From Utricularia gibba (taxonomy: Eukaryota > Streptophyta > Magnoliopsida > Lamiales > Lentibulariaceae): DNA of 64,000 nucleotides. Each line of letters opens with the position of its first letter. Position 1 is the stretch's first letter. This document shows positions 1 through 13,900 of the stretch, one piece after another. The notes beneath the pieces were generated by a model. It saw only the letters and a list, made by a program, of their open reading frames with translations. It made no database searches and was not told the origin of the DNA. The translations under genes were made by a program, and so were the position numbers. The DNA lies in assembly GCA_002189035.1 (NCBI GenBank), contig NEEC01000029.1, forward strand, positions 62,001 to 126,000. The letters run 5' to 3'.

Positions 1-580
1 ACAAGTTATAGAACGATTATTCTATGTTCGACAAGCGAATCAGACTGATGGACTAAAGGAAGCCGTGAAGATACTATCGGATCGGATACACAGGAACACC
101 CAATCCTGCATTCTGCACCTAACAAACAGTCCAACAGCTTGTCACCTTCCAGCCACTGCAATGGCAGAGGATCAGTTCAACATTCATCGGTTTCACCTGG
201 GGTTCAGGTTTGGTGCTTCCAATGGAGTCACAATGCATCAGTTCGAGGGGTTGCTTCGTCGAGTGATGAGTGGAGCCATCCATGACATCCAGCTGAGTTT
301 AAAAAACAGCCCAAGTGTCATCAGGATTCGAGAACTTAGAGGCGGGGAGGAGCAGCGGATTTATATCAGCAGCCAGGAATGCTGGCCATTCCATATATCA
401 TATACTTACCTACTCACTAGAGAAGGAGAAGGGGCGAGATCAGGAGGTGAAGCAATGGTAGGGTTGGAGGAGAATTCGGAGGCTGCCGTCACCACTGGAA
501 TCTCCGGCGAGAAGTGGGAGCACTACGATCCTTTGCTGGCCAGGAGATGGGCCAAACACTTGCATGGACATCGCATTTAG
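1..580 (+). CDS. WAV3/EDA40-like RING E3 ligase, C-terminal fragment
   Basis: This is the 3' end of a gene that starts left of the window; the reading frame is open from base 2 and ends at a TAG at 578-580. The visible ~190 residues match the C-terminal region of the plant RING-finger plus von Willebrand A family that includes WAVY GROWTH 3 and EDA40. Supporting motifs are FHLGFRFGASNG, the IRELRGGEEQRI stretch and the terminal LLARRWAKHLHGHR. In this family an N-terminal C3HC4 RING gives ubiquitin-ligase activity and a VWA domain follows; both would lie outside the window. Family members act in root gravitropism and embryo-sac development. An in-frame ATG occurs inside, but homology continues upstream of it, so it is not the start. 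Confidence 0.75.
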   Translation, partial: QVIERLFYVRQANQTDGLKEAVKILSDRIHRNTQSCILHLTNSPTACHLPATAMAEDQFNIHRFHLGFRFGASNGVTMHQFEGLLRRVMSGAIHDIQLSLKNSPSVIRIRELRGGEEQRIYISSQECWPFHISYTYLLTREGEGARSGGEAMVGLEENSEAAVTTGISGEKWEHYDPLLARRWAKHLHGHRI

Positions 581-968
581 TGATCATGTCTCAGAGTATT
601 TGTTCTGTTAAACTGATAAGAAGGCTTGGGACCTGCTGGCTGAATATAGTACTGTGGCCGGGGTTAATAGCTGTATGAGTTTGAGGTTCCTTATGCAATG
701 ACATAGACACTGCCACTGTTGCAAAGTCCCCTTTCAGCTACACAATTTTTTTCAGACCGCTGAAATTGTTACCCCACAACTACAATCATCCAAAGACAGT
801 GATGACATAGACAATGCCTCTGTTGGCAGCTTATACCGGCAAGATTTTGTGAGAGATTCTCAGGTCTCAAGAACTGAAACTGGGAAGTAGAATCAGACCG
901 GTTTTGGTGGATTTCATGGTCCAACTCCAGGTTTGTAAACACTGATTTGAAGCTGTGCAGCCCTCCTC
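581..968. other. Tail-to-tail spacer, probable 3' UTRs
   Basis: The E3 ligase fragment on + and PANC on - converge here. No ORF or repeat stands out; it most likely holds both 3' UTRs and their poly(A) sites. Confidence 0.5.
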
Positions 969-2144
<1,176 letters not shown>

Positions 2145-2447
2145 TGATTAGATTAGCTGGGAAGCATGCAAGAAGAACTCTGAAATCTTAGCAAGGAGCC
2201 CAGTGGAAAGCAATAAGAATCCATTGAAGGCAAAGCCGCCAATCAATACCGGTTCACTTTCCGAAGCGGTTGAGCACCGGAAACAGCGAGGGTGCGAGTG
2301 AACGTGATGGACATTTTGGGCCGGCTTTGGGCTGTAGGATTTTGACGGAACAGGCCCCGGCAGCCTTAGAAGATCCAATCTATTGCTTTAGAAAACCGCT
2401 CGATTAACCGGTAGTCCATCCATTCTGTGAGCTTCGTCGCATTCTCA
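2145..2447. promoter_or_regulatory. Shared PANC/COX6B promoter with two site II elements
   Basis: Only 303 bp separate the two divergent start codons. TGGGCC at 2317-2322 and TGGGCT at 2328-2333 form a tandem pair of site II elements (TGGGCY), which bind TCP-family factors and are known to drive plant nuclear genes for oxidative phosphorylation. That fits COX6B; effects on PANC are inferred. Confidence 0.6.
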
Positions 2448-3567
2448 ATGGCCGAGGTAATTTCGTATTCCCATCCGCCTTTTTTTCCAAAGCTTTGGTC
2501 TAATCTTCTCCTCAGGATTCATGGTTGATCGGTTTTCGCCTGTCGCCGTAAAAAAATTTTTGGAATTCGAAAGTTCTGATTTGAAATTGTTATTGCTGAA
2601 AGTGTTGCTTGTTTGCATGATATCCCGGCATCAGCTGTTCTTTTTCTAGAGTTTCGTGGATGATTATATTGCATATTGGATCGGTTTTGTGTTATTTCTG
2701 GGTCAGTGATTCCGTTCATGTGAACAACGCGTCCGGCAGGATGTGTTCCGGCTCTGTTGGGTTTCATCAATTTTTCATCGAGATGCCATAAAGATCTGAA
2801 TTTTCGTTTCAAAATTTTCGCAGATTGAGCTAAAAACCGCGCCTGCGGATTTTCGTTTTCCCACCACCAACCAAACACGGCACTGTTTCACCCGTTATAT
2901 TGAGTTTCACAGGTTAGTTTTTGTTAGGAACCACTTGATGCATTTTTTTCCTTTTTGGGTCATATGGTTCCTTCATATTTGATCTTTGAGCCTTTCGTGG
3001 TTGTCAAGTTGGCTTAAAATGTACTTGCTAATAAAAAATTGACCATGCTGGCGTCTTTGCTTGTTATCCATCGTTCATTTTCTCATTTGATGAGCATGAT
3101 GTTAGTTGGCTTCTGATGCCAATGTAAGATATATGTCCTGCTAACTGGTTGTTCGCAATGAGTGTGTTCTTGAGCTTTATTCGTTCTTCTATTGTTATTT
3201 GGGGGGTGCTTTGATTTGTTCCCTGTGAAGTTGGTTATCTTTCCAAGAAGCTGCTGGTCTTTGTACATTGCTATGATACAGCCTTGAACATGAACACTAA
3301 ATCTCATCCAACAATCGACTTGACCTTCTCCCCAGATGCATAGCAGCTAAGGGCGAAGAGTCTGGGGAATGCGATAAATTCAGTAGATACTACCGCTCTC
3401 TGTGCCCCGGCGAATGGGTATGGGATACGCACTCGAGTCCCTTTAATTACATTTCTCCGGCATGACATGGTAAAAGCTAACTGCTGTTCTCCCTTCCCAA
3501 CCTTTGCTTGCAGATCGAGAAGTGGAACGAGCAGCGGGAGAACGGGACATTCCCTGGCCCCCTCTGA
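2448..3567 (+). CDS. COX6B: Cytochrome c oxidase subunit 6b
   Basis: This small soluble subunit of mitochondrial complex IV sits on the intermembrane-space side and helps hold the dimer. Four exons, too short for a simple ORF scan, were found by reading splice sites: 2448-2456 (MAE), 2824-2912, 3336-3417 and 3514-3567, giving 77 residues. The product contains IELKTAPADFRFPTTNQ, TRHCFTRYIEFHRC, the second cysteine pair in CDKFSRYYRSLCPGEW and the terminal WNEQRENGTFPGPL. This is the twin CX9C/CX10C layout of the CHCH-like COX6B fold. The length matches the short plant isoforms (COX6b-2/-3) rather than the N-terminally extended COX6b-1. Splice phases all close. Confidence 0.95.
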
Positions 3568-4354
3568 TCCAACACATGAGTAGCGCCACCCCCATTGTGT
3601 TACAATAAGGTGTGCAAAATCTTCCATTGTGGTTTTATCAATCACTTATGCGGGCTGGCTTTCGTTTAAGACAAAAGATGCAGCCTGCGGCTGTGTGTTT
3701 ACATCGCATTGCAGTGCTTAGTTTCGGCACCGCAAATGGTATGAGAGATTGTTATTTGCGCTTGATCCCATCAAGATCACACCATTGAAGTGTGTTTAGA
3801 ACAGTTTCTTGTTTATTACAGCTTTTGTCATGTACTAATCCATATACTGAAGTTGCCTCCCCCAAAGAAGCATCATATCTCTGTCCAAAAACACTTTCAT
3901 AACCCCTACTGTCTGCGATCCAACAACCCAAATGCATGATTGGCTGCTGTCTGGTTACTTGGTTTTTAATGTTTTAGCAGCTTTCAGAGTTTAGTTGGAG
4001 ATCCAGACAGGTCTCTAGTAGCTTTCAGACATAAATAGGACCTGTTTTATAGACTGCTAATGTCTGGAAGTGGGCTGAGGAAAGAATTGGGCCGTGTAAG
4101 CCCAATTTCAGGCCGAATATGGTTTACGAGCATATCCAACAGATTTTTGCTTGTTCCGGTGCAGCGAGACCAGGTTCTGAAAATAGAGGCGCGTGCATAT
4201 TTCGCATTGTCGACCAATCAAATGTATCCATTCGCAATAACCGATGCGTCCGCACCAACACCCACGCCGCACCTGATCACATATCTTGTTTTCTTGAGTT
4301 TTTTAAGAAATCTACAACCCCTAAAAAAAAAAAATCTGTGCTCAGCTTCAGCCG
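3568..4354. other. Spacer, COX6B 3' UTR and promoter of next gene
   Basis: No supported gene. The region should contain the COX6B 3' UTR and, towards the right, the promoter and leader of the gene at 4355, including an A12 run just upstream of its ATG. Confidence 0.5.
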
Positions 4355-4917
4355 ATGAAGAAGCTTTACCGGAAAACCGCCGTCCACTCGACGCCGTCGG
4401 CTGTTTACGACCATGTCCTCACGTTCTTACCGGCGGCGATGCTCGCTTTAGCAGTGGGACTATCGCCGGCGGACAGGGAAGTTTTGGCGTACTTGGTTTC
4501 ATGCTCACCGGTGAGTTCGGGCGGGGGCAGCGCCTCCATGACCATCCTTCGTCTTTCAACTGCAATTGCTTCCGGTGCTACATGAGTTACTGGGCGAAAT
4601 GGGATTCTTCGTCTAATAGTTTACTGATACACGACATTATCGACGCCTATGAGGAGAGTGTGAGTAAGAGAGACAAGGGGAAGAAGGAGAGGCGGCGGAG
4701 GAAGTGCGTGAGAGAAGCGGGGATTGTCCCTCTGGATGTAGAGATTTCAAATGAGAACGATTCTCTGGAGGCCAATCGTGAAACAAGCGGCCTCGAGGCG
4801 GTGGTGGCCGAGAGGGAAGAAGACAAGGTTCCCGATGAGGGAGAATCGGAAAACGGGCCTGTGAGAAAGTTTGTGAGTTTTCTGGGGGCGAGGATCTGGG
4901 ACGGGCTTTGGGGTTAA
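4355..4917 (+). CDS. Plant-specific protein of unknown function, one frame break
   Basis: I recognise the general pattern as a plant-only, intronless family with no named domain; I assign no function. The N-terminus MKKLYRKTAVHSTPSA precedes a hydrophobic stretch (FLPAAMLALAVGLSPADREV, about residues 24-43). After that comes a cysteine motif, FNCNCFRCYMSYWAKWDSS, then IIDAYEE, a highly basic run (KGKKERRRRK), an acidic tail and a final VRKFVSFLGARIWDGLWG. The first half and the second half lie in different frames. They join if one G is added to the G5 run at 4523-4527, where the serine/glycine linker occurs. The repaired product would be about 187 residues. Confidence 0.7.
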
Positions 4918-6037
4918 AGACGAGGATGGACCATCGGATTCCCCATTTTTGTAGCAGCAGATAAAAGAACAGGAATTTCCCCCGTCCTGTTCATCATCCC
5001 AAGTGTAAAATTTCAATCTTTCTTCATCTTCTTCTTGTTGAGTGAAACGCTCTTCGTTCATCTTCCTCTTTACTGCAACTCGAACGCAAGCTTTTCCTTT
5101 TCTGCACTTTCCGCTTTTCTCATCACCACAATAAATGATTTCTGTTGCGTGATCCTTCTTGGCTTCTTTATGTCAGTTTTTCCTGAGCCATGGTCGCTTT
5201 GGCCCATACGGGTCAGGTAACCCGAACCCACGAACCCATTTGTATAATTATTTATATTATATTATTTTAACCAAATTATCTATTATAAAAATATTTTTTT
5301 GATCTGTATTAATATTATATTTAACAAATATGATTAAAATTGCTAATAATAGGGTTAAATTAGAAGCAAAATGAATTAATATCCAATTGCAATTCATGGC
5401 ATTAAAAACAAAAGTTATATTTATTAATGAGAAAATTGTATCTTAAATTTTAGTTAGTATAAAGATTTAAATTTCAAATTGAAAAAAAATATTTTAAGTT
5501 GTTAAAATTAGATAATGAAACTTATATGTTTTTCAATATTTTTTAAAAGTGAATCAGTTCATGACATCATGAACCTATTCTGGTTTTAAATCTTACAAAT
5601 TTTTGTATTTAAGCTTTTCACATTCGCATTTGAAATTCTACGAATTAAATGATATTCTATTAGGATTATGTCATATTTGTCTCATATCATATAAAGTAAC
5701 GATAATTATATTATATTTAAATTTCATATGATTTAAAATGATAATGATTATATTGTATCTCATGCATATATCGTGATAATAACATTAAAATCAAAATTGA
5801 TTAGTTTTAATAATATGAAATATTAAATATATAATTTCATAAGTTAGATTATAAACTATTTAAAAAAATTTGAAGAATATATAAGGTAATTTTAAAACTT
5901 AAAATTAAACTTGTTATATTGACTGCAAATTATTATATTGCCGACAAACTCCACCCATTTATTAAGATCTTGGTGTTTAAAAAAGTGAAACTTTTCAAAC
6001 CGTTTGGATCAACATCTCTGAACCGGGTTCGTGCCTA
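4918..6037. other. AT-rich spacer
   Basis: The strongly AT-rich core at about 5220-5930 has many poly-A/T tracts and no coding signal. The unnamed gene and the OSCA gene converge on it. No terminal repeats or transposase were seen. Confidence 0.5.
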
Positions 6038-9000
6038 CTATTCCAACTGTACATCAAGGCCGGTTCTCGTGGGGGAGGGGGCCTCGCTCATCTTGCTCTG
6101 CGCCGGCGTGCTCCGCCGCGACTGTCGCTTCGTGGGAACCAAGGTGGCGTCACGGCCCTGCTGCTTCCCGTTGTAATAGTCTTCATCGTCATCGTTGTCA
6201 TCTTCGTCGTCGCCGTCGTTCTTGAAAACAGGGTGGACGTAGGCGTAGTGGAGATAGCTTTTCAGGTTTAGATTTGGCTCCCTGGCACGCTCCAGTGTGT
6301 CTCTCATCATCGCTTCCTGGAATACAGAATGAAAAAGTATGATGATTATCAGCACCGATGAAGAAGCCGCCGGAATTTGATCCAAACCTGTAGAGGGTAT
6401 TTAACGAAGGCAGGCTCGTAGCGGCCCTTGCAGAAGTAATGGAAGAAGATGGTGAGCACCGGCAGGACTAGGAGGGCAGGCGTGGAAGCTGCAGCTCCTT
6501 TGGTGCTCATTAAACCCAGCAGCACCACCTGGGAGAAGATCAGAGCGAAGATTATACGGCCGTGGACATCCGGCCAAAATGCAGCTGCGCTTTCGTATTC
6601 TTGGTTGTAGACGTTGATGATCTGCAGGAAGAAGGAACGATCATCAGCTGAACTTATGGATGGCTTCAGCTGCACATCTTGCAGGAAGAGAAGGAGACGA
6701 ACCTGATGGCGATAAACCATGTAAGCAAAAGCGAAGAAGACGAGAATGAAGGGGAGGAAAATTGGTGTGACCACCGCATAGACAAGCCCAAGCAGGAAAT
6801 ACAGCTGAATCTGCGGTTCGCCGGTGTTAAACCCGATGCTGCCGGGATCCATGGCTGCCTCCCTGTCTTTTTCAGTCTTCACCAGGAAGAAGTTTTTCAG
6901 ATGGAAGATTACCAGAGGGACCAGTCTCAAGACTTCTGCAGCAACGCCAGCCCATCCGTCCACCATTACATAAGTGATAAAGAAGGTTGCCCGCATAGGG
7001 ATCGCACCTCCAATAGTTCTTGGTATCCTGAGATCATAGAAAGCAGCAGTTAAACATACAGAAACTATGCAAAGGCAGTGTAAGGGTGAGAGCATATGAA
7101 GTTGAAGGGGCGCACTCATTCGCAGATTGATTCATAAAAGCTTTGAGCTGATCAAGTGCCGTCCCGGCGATTATGCTCACAAGAAAGACGTTAATGAAGT
7201 TGAATATGTAATATTTAGTTGCAGATCGCCTAGCCAAAGTTGACAGGGACAGAAAACCCTCAAACTTTGACATGAACATCAGTATGGTAGGCAGCACTAT
7301 GAGGAAGATCTTCAAGGCAATTCCAGGCAGTACACCCTGAATCAGTGACTTGATAAAATCACTGCATGGACATTTTGGAATCAGAAATTCCCTGGAAGTG
7401 AATAACTTTGAGCTACCAAATAAGAAAAAAAAACTTACGCTTCAATGAGTGGTCTGAGGAATGGAGCTGCCTTTTCAATGCCTTCAATATTTGCCAGCGA
7501 TTGGACAAAAGCAATCGGAATCATGAAGAAGAAAGTGAGGAAGAAGAAAATAACGGAAACAATGAGCCTCCTTATTGATAATGAAAAGTATGGAATTGCC
7601 AAGTTAGGCCAGTATACATCCCGTGGTTCAGGAGCCCACTCTGTTAACCACAATGTGGGATTCCTAGATTGCTGAGTTTGTGCACAGACAGCAGCACCCC
7701 ATCGGCTTTTGAACGAGACAAATGCCGCCGGCATTATACAAGAAGGATCAGTCTTTACCCTCTCCCTCTCCTCTTCAATCTACAGGATGAAACTGTAAGA
7801 GATGCATACTGATATTCAAAAGATGCATAGTTACAACCTATGATACTCACTTCCTTTGAAAGTCTGTCAATTTCAGCAGTATAATGATCGATTGCATCAA
7901 CTTTCTTTCCAGTAAGCCCAAGAAAACCAGTCTGAAAGTTTAGTAAAACAGGATGAACTTCATAACCTCTTTAACCATAGATGTGTATCATTTGACAACT
8001 TGAATAGCAAAAACAGTGATAATGTGTGCAAAAATAAGCAGGTAGTCATGGCACCTTTGTCACAGGTCGACTCTCAGGCTTCCTTTGATATTTTAACTGG
8101 AAAAAATCGAGCCAATTCTGTTTACTCTTCTTCTCCTGGACCAGATCAGCTAGCTTATTGGCATTGATTACAACCTGCATGATCATCTGATTAATAGCTT
8201 GCAGACATACGCGAAATTGAAGTGTATGGCTTTTGTGCATTCACTGATTATTTCCTTCTTAAAGGACTGCCTGGAGAGATGCATTATATGGTGAACACAT
8301 AAAAACAGGAATTCTAAATCATTAATACACCATAGGCTAATCTCAGTGCTCAACAATGAAGCCATGCGCAAACTTTGCGGCACTCAACATTCCATGGCAT
8401 GTAATCATTCAGAGAAGAAATCAGAAGTACCAAAATAAAAGGTGCATCATCATAGCAAAATAAGTTGTATATTTCTTCTTGATTGTCAGACTATAATTTT
8501 GTGAAAATGACCTGATGAGTTAAATAATGATCTGGATGGTTGACTAAGAAAAAGTGTTGCACACTTTCCGTCACTGTTTCATCTGCATCTGGAGGGATAT
8601 TTTTGACAAGGACCTGAAAAAAAGAAGTTTGAGCAAAACAAGGAATCGAGAGGTAGGCACTCAAACTAGAGTGTGCATTGAGGCGCAGTGCATGAAGTGA
8701 ACATTACACTTGGGTTACATATTGCTTGTCAGTGAATATTACCGTGAACTGATCAGGGCGTCGTTTTTCTGATGCAAGAAAGTGTAGGCGCATTGCTGCA
8801 ACAGTTTCATATTCCTTCATCAATGCATAACATACCCAAAAGGTAAAAGCATAAGCCATTACAATATGAGTCCAAAACCTGCACACAGAAGTTTGGAAGC
8901 ATCAGCAAATTTCAGGAAGCAAAATTAAAATAATGCAGCCTACAAAAGATTAATAAGACTACTCAAAGGAGGAAAGAGGAAATAACCAAGTAACCAGGAT

Positions 9001-9638
9001 TACAATTTTACCGTTGTGAGCCATGTGGAAGGTTTGAAATAGAGAGCTTATCGATATTACTGTACTCTATCCTTCCAGCTCCTTGAGACGTTTCCAAGGT
9101 GTTGTTTGTCCAGTTGACAGGCACTAGAATGGCCCAAGCCAGCAACGTCATGGGAACAAAGATTTTCAGTCTGCAGCATCAATAATTTGCTCAGAAAACA
9201 TAGAAATACCGATTTTTTCCATGTTTTGCTTGAAGCATCAAAATTATGCCAATGCTAATACATGATAGCCAAGAAATAAGACCTATAAAAGTGTGAAATC
9301 ATACTCTGTACTAAAATAGCTTACCCCAGTAAGTAAATTCGTAAATACACAGCTGAGTCCAATCCCGCATGATCAATGAGCTCTGGCTCAGGCATCTTGA
9401 GTGCCTCAGGAACCCAATTAAGAAATCTAATGTATGATTTCCAATCTAGATTGACAAATTTCCGCACAAATGCACCCGAGCTTGAGGGACTGCCCCTTAA
9501 ACCTTTGAGGTACCATTTAGGGAAATACACTCTATCATTGAAGGGTTGAAGTCTTAGGATGGCAAATGCTATGAGGAAAACAAGTGCACTGAGGATGTTA
9601 ACTCCTGCAGCAAGCCCTATATCTCCAAAAGTTGCCAT
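6038..9638 (-). CDS. OSCA1: OSCA1/CSC1-like hyperosmolality-gated calcium channel
   Basis: OSCA proteins are dimeric, TMEM16-like mechanosensitive cation channels that open on osmotic or mechanical stress. Eleven coding exons were traced on the minus strand: 9638-9325, 9170-9012, 8878-8743, 8613-8512, 8174-8055, 7931-7851, 7779-7439, 7361-7116, 7027-6703, 6621-6388 and 6316-6038. All phases close and give 778 residues, normal for the family (~770). Motifs: N-terminal MATFGDIGLAAGVNILSA membrane helix, FNDRVYFPKWYLKGLRGSP, cytosolic ANKLADLVQEKK, the NPTLWLTEWAPEPRDVYW linker, MSKFEGF, VDGWAGVAAEVLRLVPL, DPGSIGFNTGEPQIQLYF and the acidic C-tail followed by VPTKRQSRRSTPAQ. A 5' UTR intron ends just upstream of the ATG. 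The exact OSCA1 paralogue is not resolved. Confidence 0.95.
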
Positions 9639-10945
9639 CAGGAACCACTTTTCAAATGATTAAACTTCCTACAGGAAAACAGAACAATGTTACAGAAAGC
9701 GCACATATTCCATACAAAGAGCGAATCTTATTACAGCCAAACTTGACCCACCGACGAACAATTATACTACTTTGAGTCACTGGCGTAGTAGATCGTAAGG
9801 TGTTGCAGCAAGAAAACCACTCCCTTCTGTTGATTATGGGAAAAAAGACATACGTAAAAGCAAGTCTCAAAACTACAGAACCCACAAAGCTCTTCAATGC
9901 GGTTCCACGGTTCAGCGGAACAAGAGATCAAACACCCAAAATGAAGTGATCTAGAAAAACAGAGAAATTGCAAAATCAGCAAGATCCAACTAACGTCTAG
10001 TGCTCGCCTCAAAATATCAAGAAAATCGATAGCTAACCACAAGAAAGTGATACCCAGTAAAGACAACGCACACAGAAACAGAGGATAAGGGAAAAGATGC
10101 CCGTCCCACCAACACAGAACAAAGAAGAAAGATACAAATTTTTATCGGTGGGGGTCGCTCGCCTCCACAGTGCCTATCAAGACCTCAAAAGCGCCATTTC
10201 ACCAACCCCCACACACACATTACAGCCGTAAACCCCACTCACGCGTCAAAGTGTGAACCTTTCTTTCACCGACGACACTCTGGTGGCTGGATAAACATAA
10301 ATTCAACGACGGCGAGGGTCACTGAGCATTCAGATTAAGACAACAGGGTTGGGCTCCATCCGCTTTCCCATGAATCGACAAAGCAAGGAGTGAAGTTGAT
10401 GAAACGAATCTCAAGTCAAAGATGGAAAATGAAGAATTGCCGATTTTGCGTGATGTGTGATAAAAGCAACCCGAAACGTGACAAAGAAACAGCTACTCAA
10501 TTTATTACCGTTACATCGTGGCTGTACGGTTATCCAACGGCGGTAACGCCACGCGCTAACGGCTAATAAGACAACGTGGACATGTCCTATTTTTTAATCG
10601 TTAAATTTTATTTCAAATTTTAAAGCCCGTTGATGTCGTATTTTTTTTATTTTTAAAGATAAAATATTTAAATACACCTAATTATAATTATTAAAATGAT
10701 ACATAATCTAGATATACTAACTTAGTTATTATATGTATTAATTACATAATTAGCCATCATCCAAAGCAAGTCGTCCTCTGACATAGGAATAATTAATATA
10801 ACAATAAGTCACGTATTAAATGACTAAAACGCCCCAGGTCTCCCTAGACTTGTTTTTTTAAAACTACATAGCATAATTGTTTTTACATTATTCATAAATA
10901 TAATAATAAAAATTCGTTAATTATGATAAATTGATGAGAGGAAAT
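9639..10945. other. OSCA 5' leader with intron, promoter, then SBT 3' flank
   Basis: Read on the minus strand, a 3' splice acceptor lies about 30 bp upstream of the OSCA ATG, so the leader is split and a non-coding exon lies further right. From about 10,560 the sequence is AT-rich and non-coding, up to the subtilase stop codon. Confidence 0.45.
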
Positions 10946-13900
10946 CAGACGGAAATTGGGAATACAGATACCGGAACCCTAACGATGTGATTCAAGCTGC
11001 CCGTTAGCACGATTTCCCCAAATTGAAAATCGTCTCCTGATTCTGTAACCCTAACATGGATGCGTAAGGTTTGCATTTGCTCGGGGGGTAGAGTAAACCA
11101 CACCGGATCGATGCTCACATCGACTCCTTTCGGGGAATAACTCCGGCAATGTAAGTTTCGGGCTTGCCGGCAACGTTTTTTATTACTCTATGTGTGGTTG
11201 CGGTCCCAGAAAGCGCGGTTATTGTCAGCGAAGGCAAGTTCAAGTCGAAGGAGTTGATGAAATGGGAGGAGGAGTTGATGCAGGAGCGTCCGGTGGCGAT
11301 TCTGACTTCATCCGGGCTTGTGTTAGGAAGTGAGCATAAGAAGGAGATGTAGTCTTCGAATTCTGATTCCAAGAGAAGATTTGGTGAACGATTTGAATCT
11401 CAAGCCTGCGCTTTTTGATCCATGGGTAGGAGAAGTACCTGCTGGAAAGACTAGTCCTGGATCCAAGGCTCTGGTAGGATCAACGAGACCTGCACCGAAA
11501 CCGAAGGGAGCAGCCGGGTGCACATTTTGGGGATCAAATCCTTGAGCGGTTATGAGTTCTCCATGGTTGTCGAACTTGGAAGCTGTTGTTGACATGGCTG
11601 ATCCGATAATTGATGAACTCCAGGAGGGGTGCTTTTGTTTGATCGTGGCAGCAATTCCTGCGATATGTGGAGCTGCCATGCTTGTTCCAGACATCAGCGC
11701 GAAATTGTTTCCTGGAAAACGAAGTTACTTTCTTATGAAATGTTTCCCAAACATTTGACCTCTCCGAGTTGAATTGATACCTGAGAGTATCCTCTCATTG
11801 ACACTCATGGGACTCCAAGCAGCCCAAATTTGGTGGCCTGGAGCCAAAATATCAGGCTTCAGTACATCTGCAGGGGTTCTGTTCTGGTTACTGTAATCAG
11901 GGCCTCTGGAAGAGAATCTGCTAACAACAGGTGCTCTGTTCCAATATGAGGCAACTCTGCCCTCACCAATGGCTGCACTACCACAGAATGTTACAGCCTT
12001 CCCTGTACTGTCTCTCTCTGTGTACTCTTCGTAGTATTTCAATATGATCTGCAAAATGAAGAAGCAGGCATAAGCAGGGACTGCTTGGTGCAACTTGCAT
12101 TTCTTGAGTTTAAATACTAATTACCATTGCATCACTGGTTCTTGGGATCAAAATCCCAGGAATAGAAAAGGGGACAGGTTCTGCAATAAAGTCTCCATAT
12201 CGAGGATTGGCAACCAGGACAAAACCTGCGAATCCAAGGCTCTTTGCTGTCTGAACAAGTGTTGTAAGGTTGGATGTTCCATTGTAGAAGCCAGCTGAGA
12301 AACTGCAAATGACCACACTTCCTATAACAACAGAAGGGTCTGGTGTTTCTGAAGATTGGCATTCTTCAATGTGATGTTCCCTCCCTCGGATGTTCCATTT
12401 GCTCTCACTGCATCCTTAGCCAGCACCAGCTTCTTCTTTAACAATCCTCCCCCAAAACTTGGACCTGAATCAATCCATAGTTGAGATTCATTCTAAGCCA
12501 GGATAAGAAAAGGTATTACCTGACAAGCCGACTCCATCAACCTTCTGGCCATTCCCGAGGATAAGAGTGCCAGGATAACTCCTATCTGTGCTACAAGATG
12601 CAACACTAAATGACCAGGGACTGTAAGAGACTACAGAATAAGGACCCGGTCCTTTGTTTCCAGCAGCTTGAGCTATGAAAACTCCAGCCCGGCGTGCGGA
12701 CAACATGAATATGTCGAAGAAGCTGAGAAATGTGGCCGTGTCCTCTGGCGGTTCATCAGGTCCTATGGAGAGAGTTAAGATGTCCACCCCATCTAAGGCT
12801 GCCTGCATACCAGCAGATCATGTTATGTAACAAATCCTTCTATATTCTTTAGTGGTTGCTTGGATGGATGCTCACTTGCTCTATTGCTGCTAGCACATCT
12901 GCTACAGTCCCAACTGTTGGATATATAGCTTTGTATACAGCAATTCTGTCGAACATATACAGAGAGCTGATGCCCAATTGCTTGGGTACATGCAAATAAG
13001 CAAATTTAAACAATGAAGTTTGCTCTTTGAACCTTGCACGAGGTGCCATTCCGCTAGCACGGCCGTAGAAGAAATTGTCCACCACCACCGGAACCCCATA
13101 GTTCCCGGCGGCTATAGATGCGACATGACTGCAAATAATCGAATGATGAAAAATTGCATGAGAATAAGCACCGGTTTTGAAGTATGCACCTTCCATGTCC
13201 GACGGCGTCAAACGGTGACAAAATATCCACCGTCGGGTCAAGGGCTGCCACGGCTTCAGCTCCCATCGAGAAAAACCGTGCAGACACGATCTTCCCATTG
13301 CAAGAAGATGATGGAAACAGTGGGCCCTCCTCGCAGGCTCCAGAAAAGTGAGAAACATCTGAAGTAAACGGATCAAGGGGATCATGAGCAAAGCTGGGAT
13401 TGGCAGGGTTTATTCCAGAATCCACCACTCCGATCACGACCCCTTCCCCGGCATCCCTGTCGCCTCCCTTCTCCGCCCAGACGGCCGGCAGGCCCAGGAA
13501 TTCCGGTGTGTGACTCGTCATTGACTTCACTCCTCTATCCTTCTCCACCACCCTCACTCCAAGGCGCGCCTTCATCTTGCTAGCCTACGGAGTAAAAATT
13601 TCTTATAACACGTCCGTCCAAAACGGAGTAAAAGTCGAACCTGAGATGGGGTAGTGTGGACGGCGAAGCCATTGACGATGTGCTTGAAGTCATAGACCTT
13701 GCTGTAGGTTCCCGCCGCCAGACTCTCCTCCAGGAACCTGTCGTGCGATTCCACCAACTCGCTCCGGTAAGCCGCAGCAGCATCCCTGCAGGGGAAAGGA
13801 GTTTTTCGTAATTATGTTATATTAATTTTGATAAATTGTTTTATTTCTATAATAATGAGAATAAAAGCAACAATCAAACTCAATGTTTACAACTTACTTT

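Noticed and set aside
2148-2378. 76-codon minus-strand ORF just before PANC
   Set aside because: It lies in the shared promoter and overlaps the site II boxes; at most an upstream ORF.
4060-4354. N-terminal extension of the gene at 4355 in the downstream frame
   Set aside because: The upstream part has no coding character, and the conserved start MKKLYRK lies in the other frame.
4511-4530. A 20-bp intron explaining the frame switch at the G run
   Set aside because: It is far shorter than any known plant intron; a one-base sequence error is simpler.
5220-5930. AT-rich block as a MITE or transposon
   Set aside because: No terminal inverted repeats, target duplications or transposase remains could be seen.
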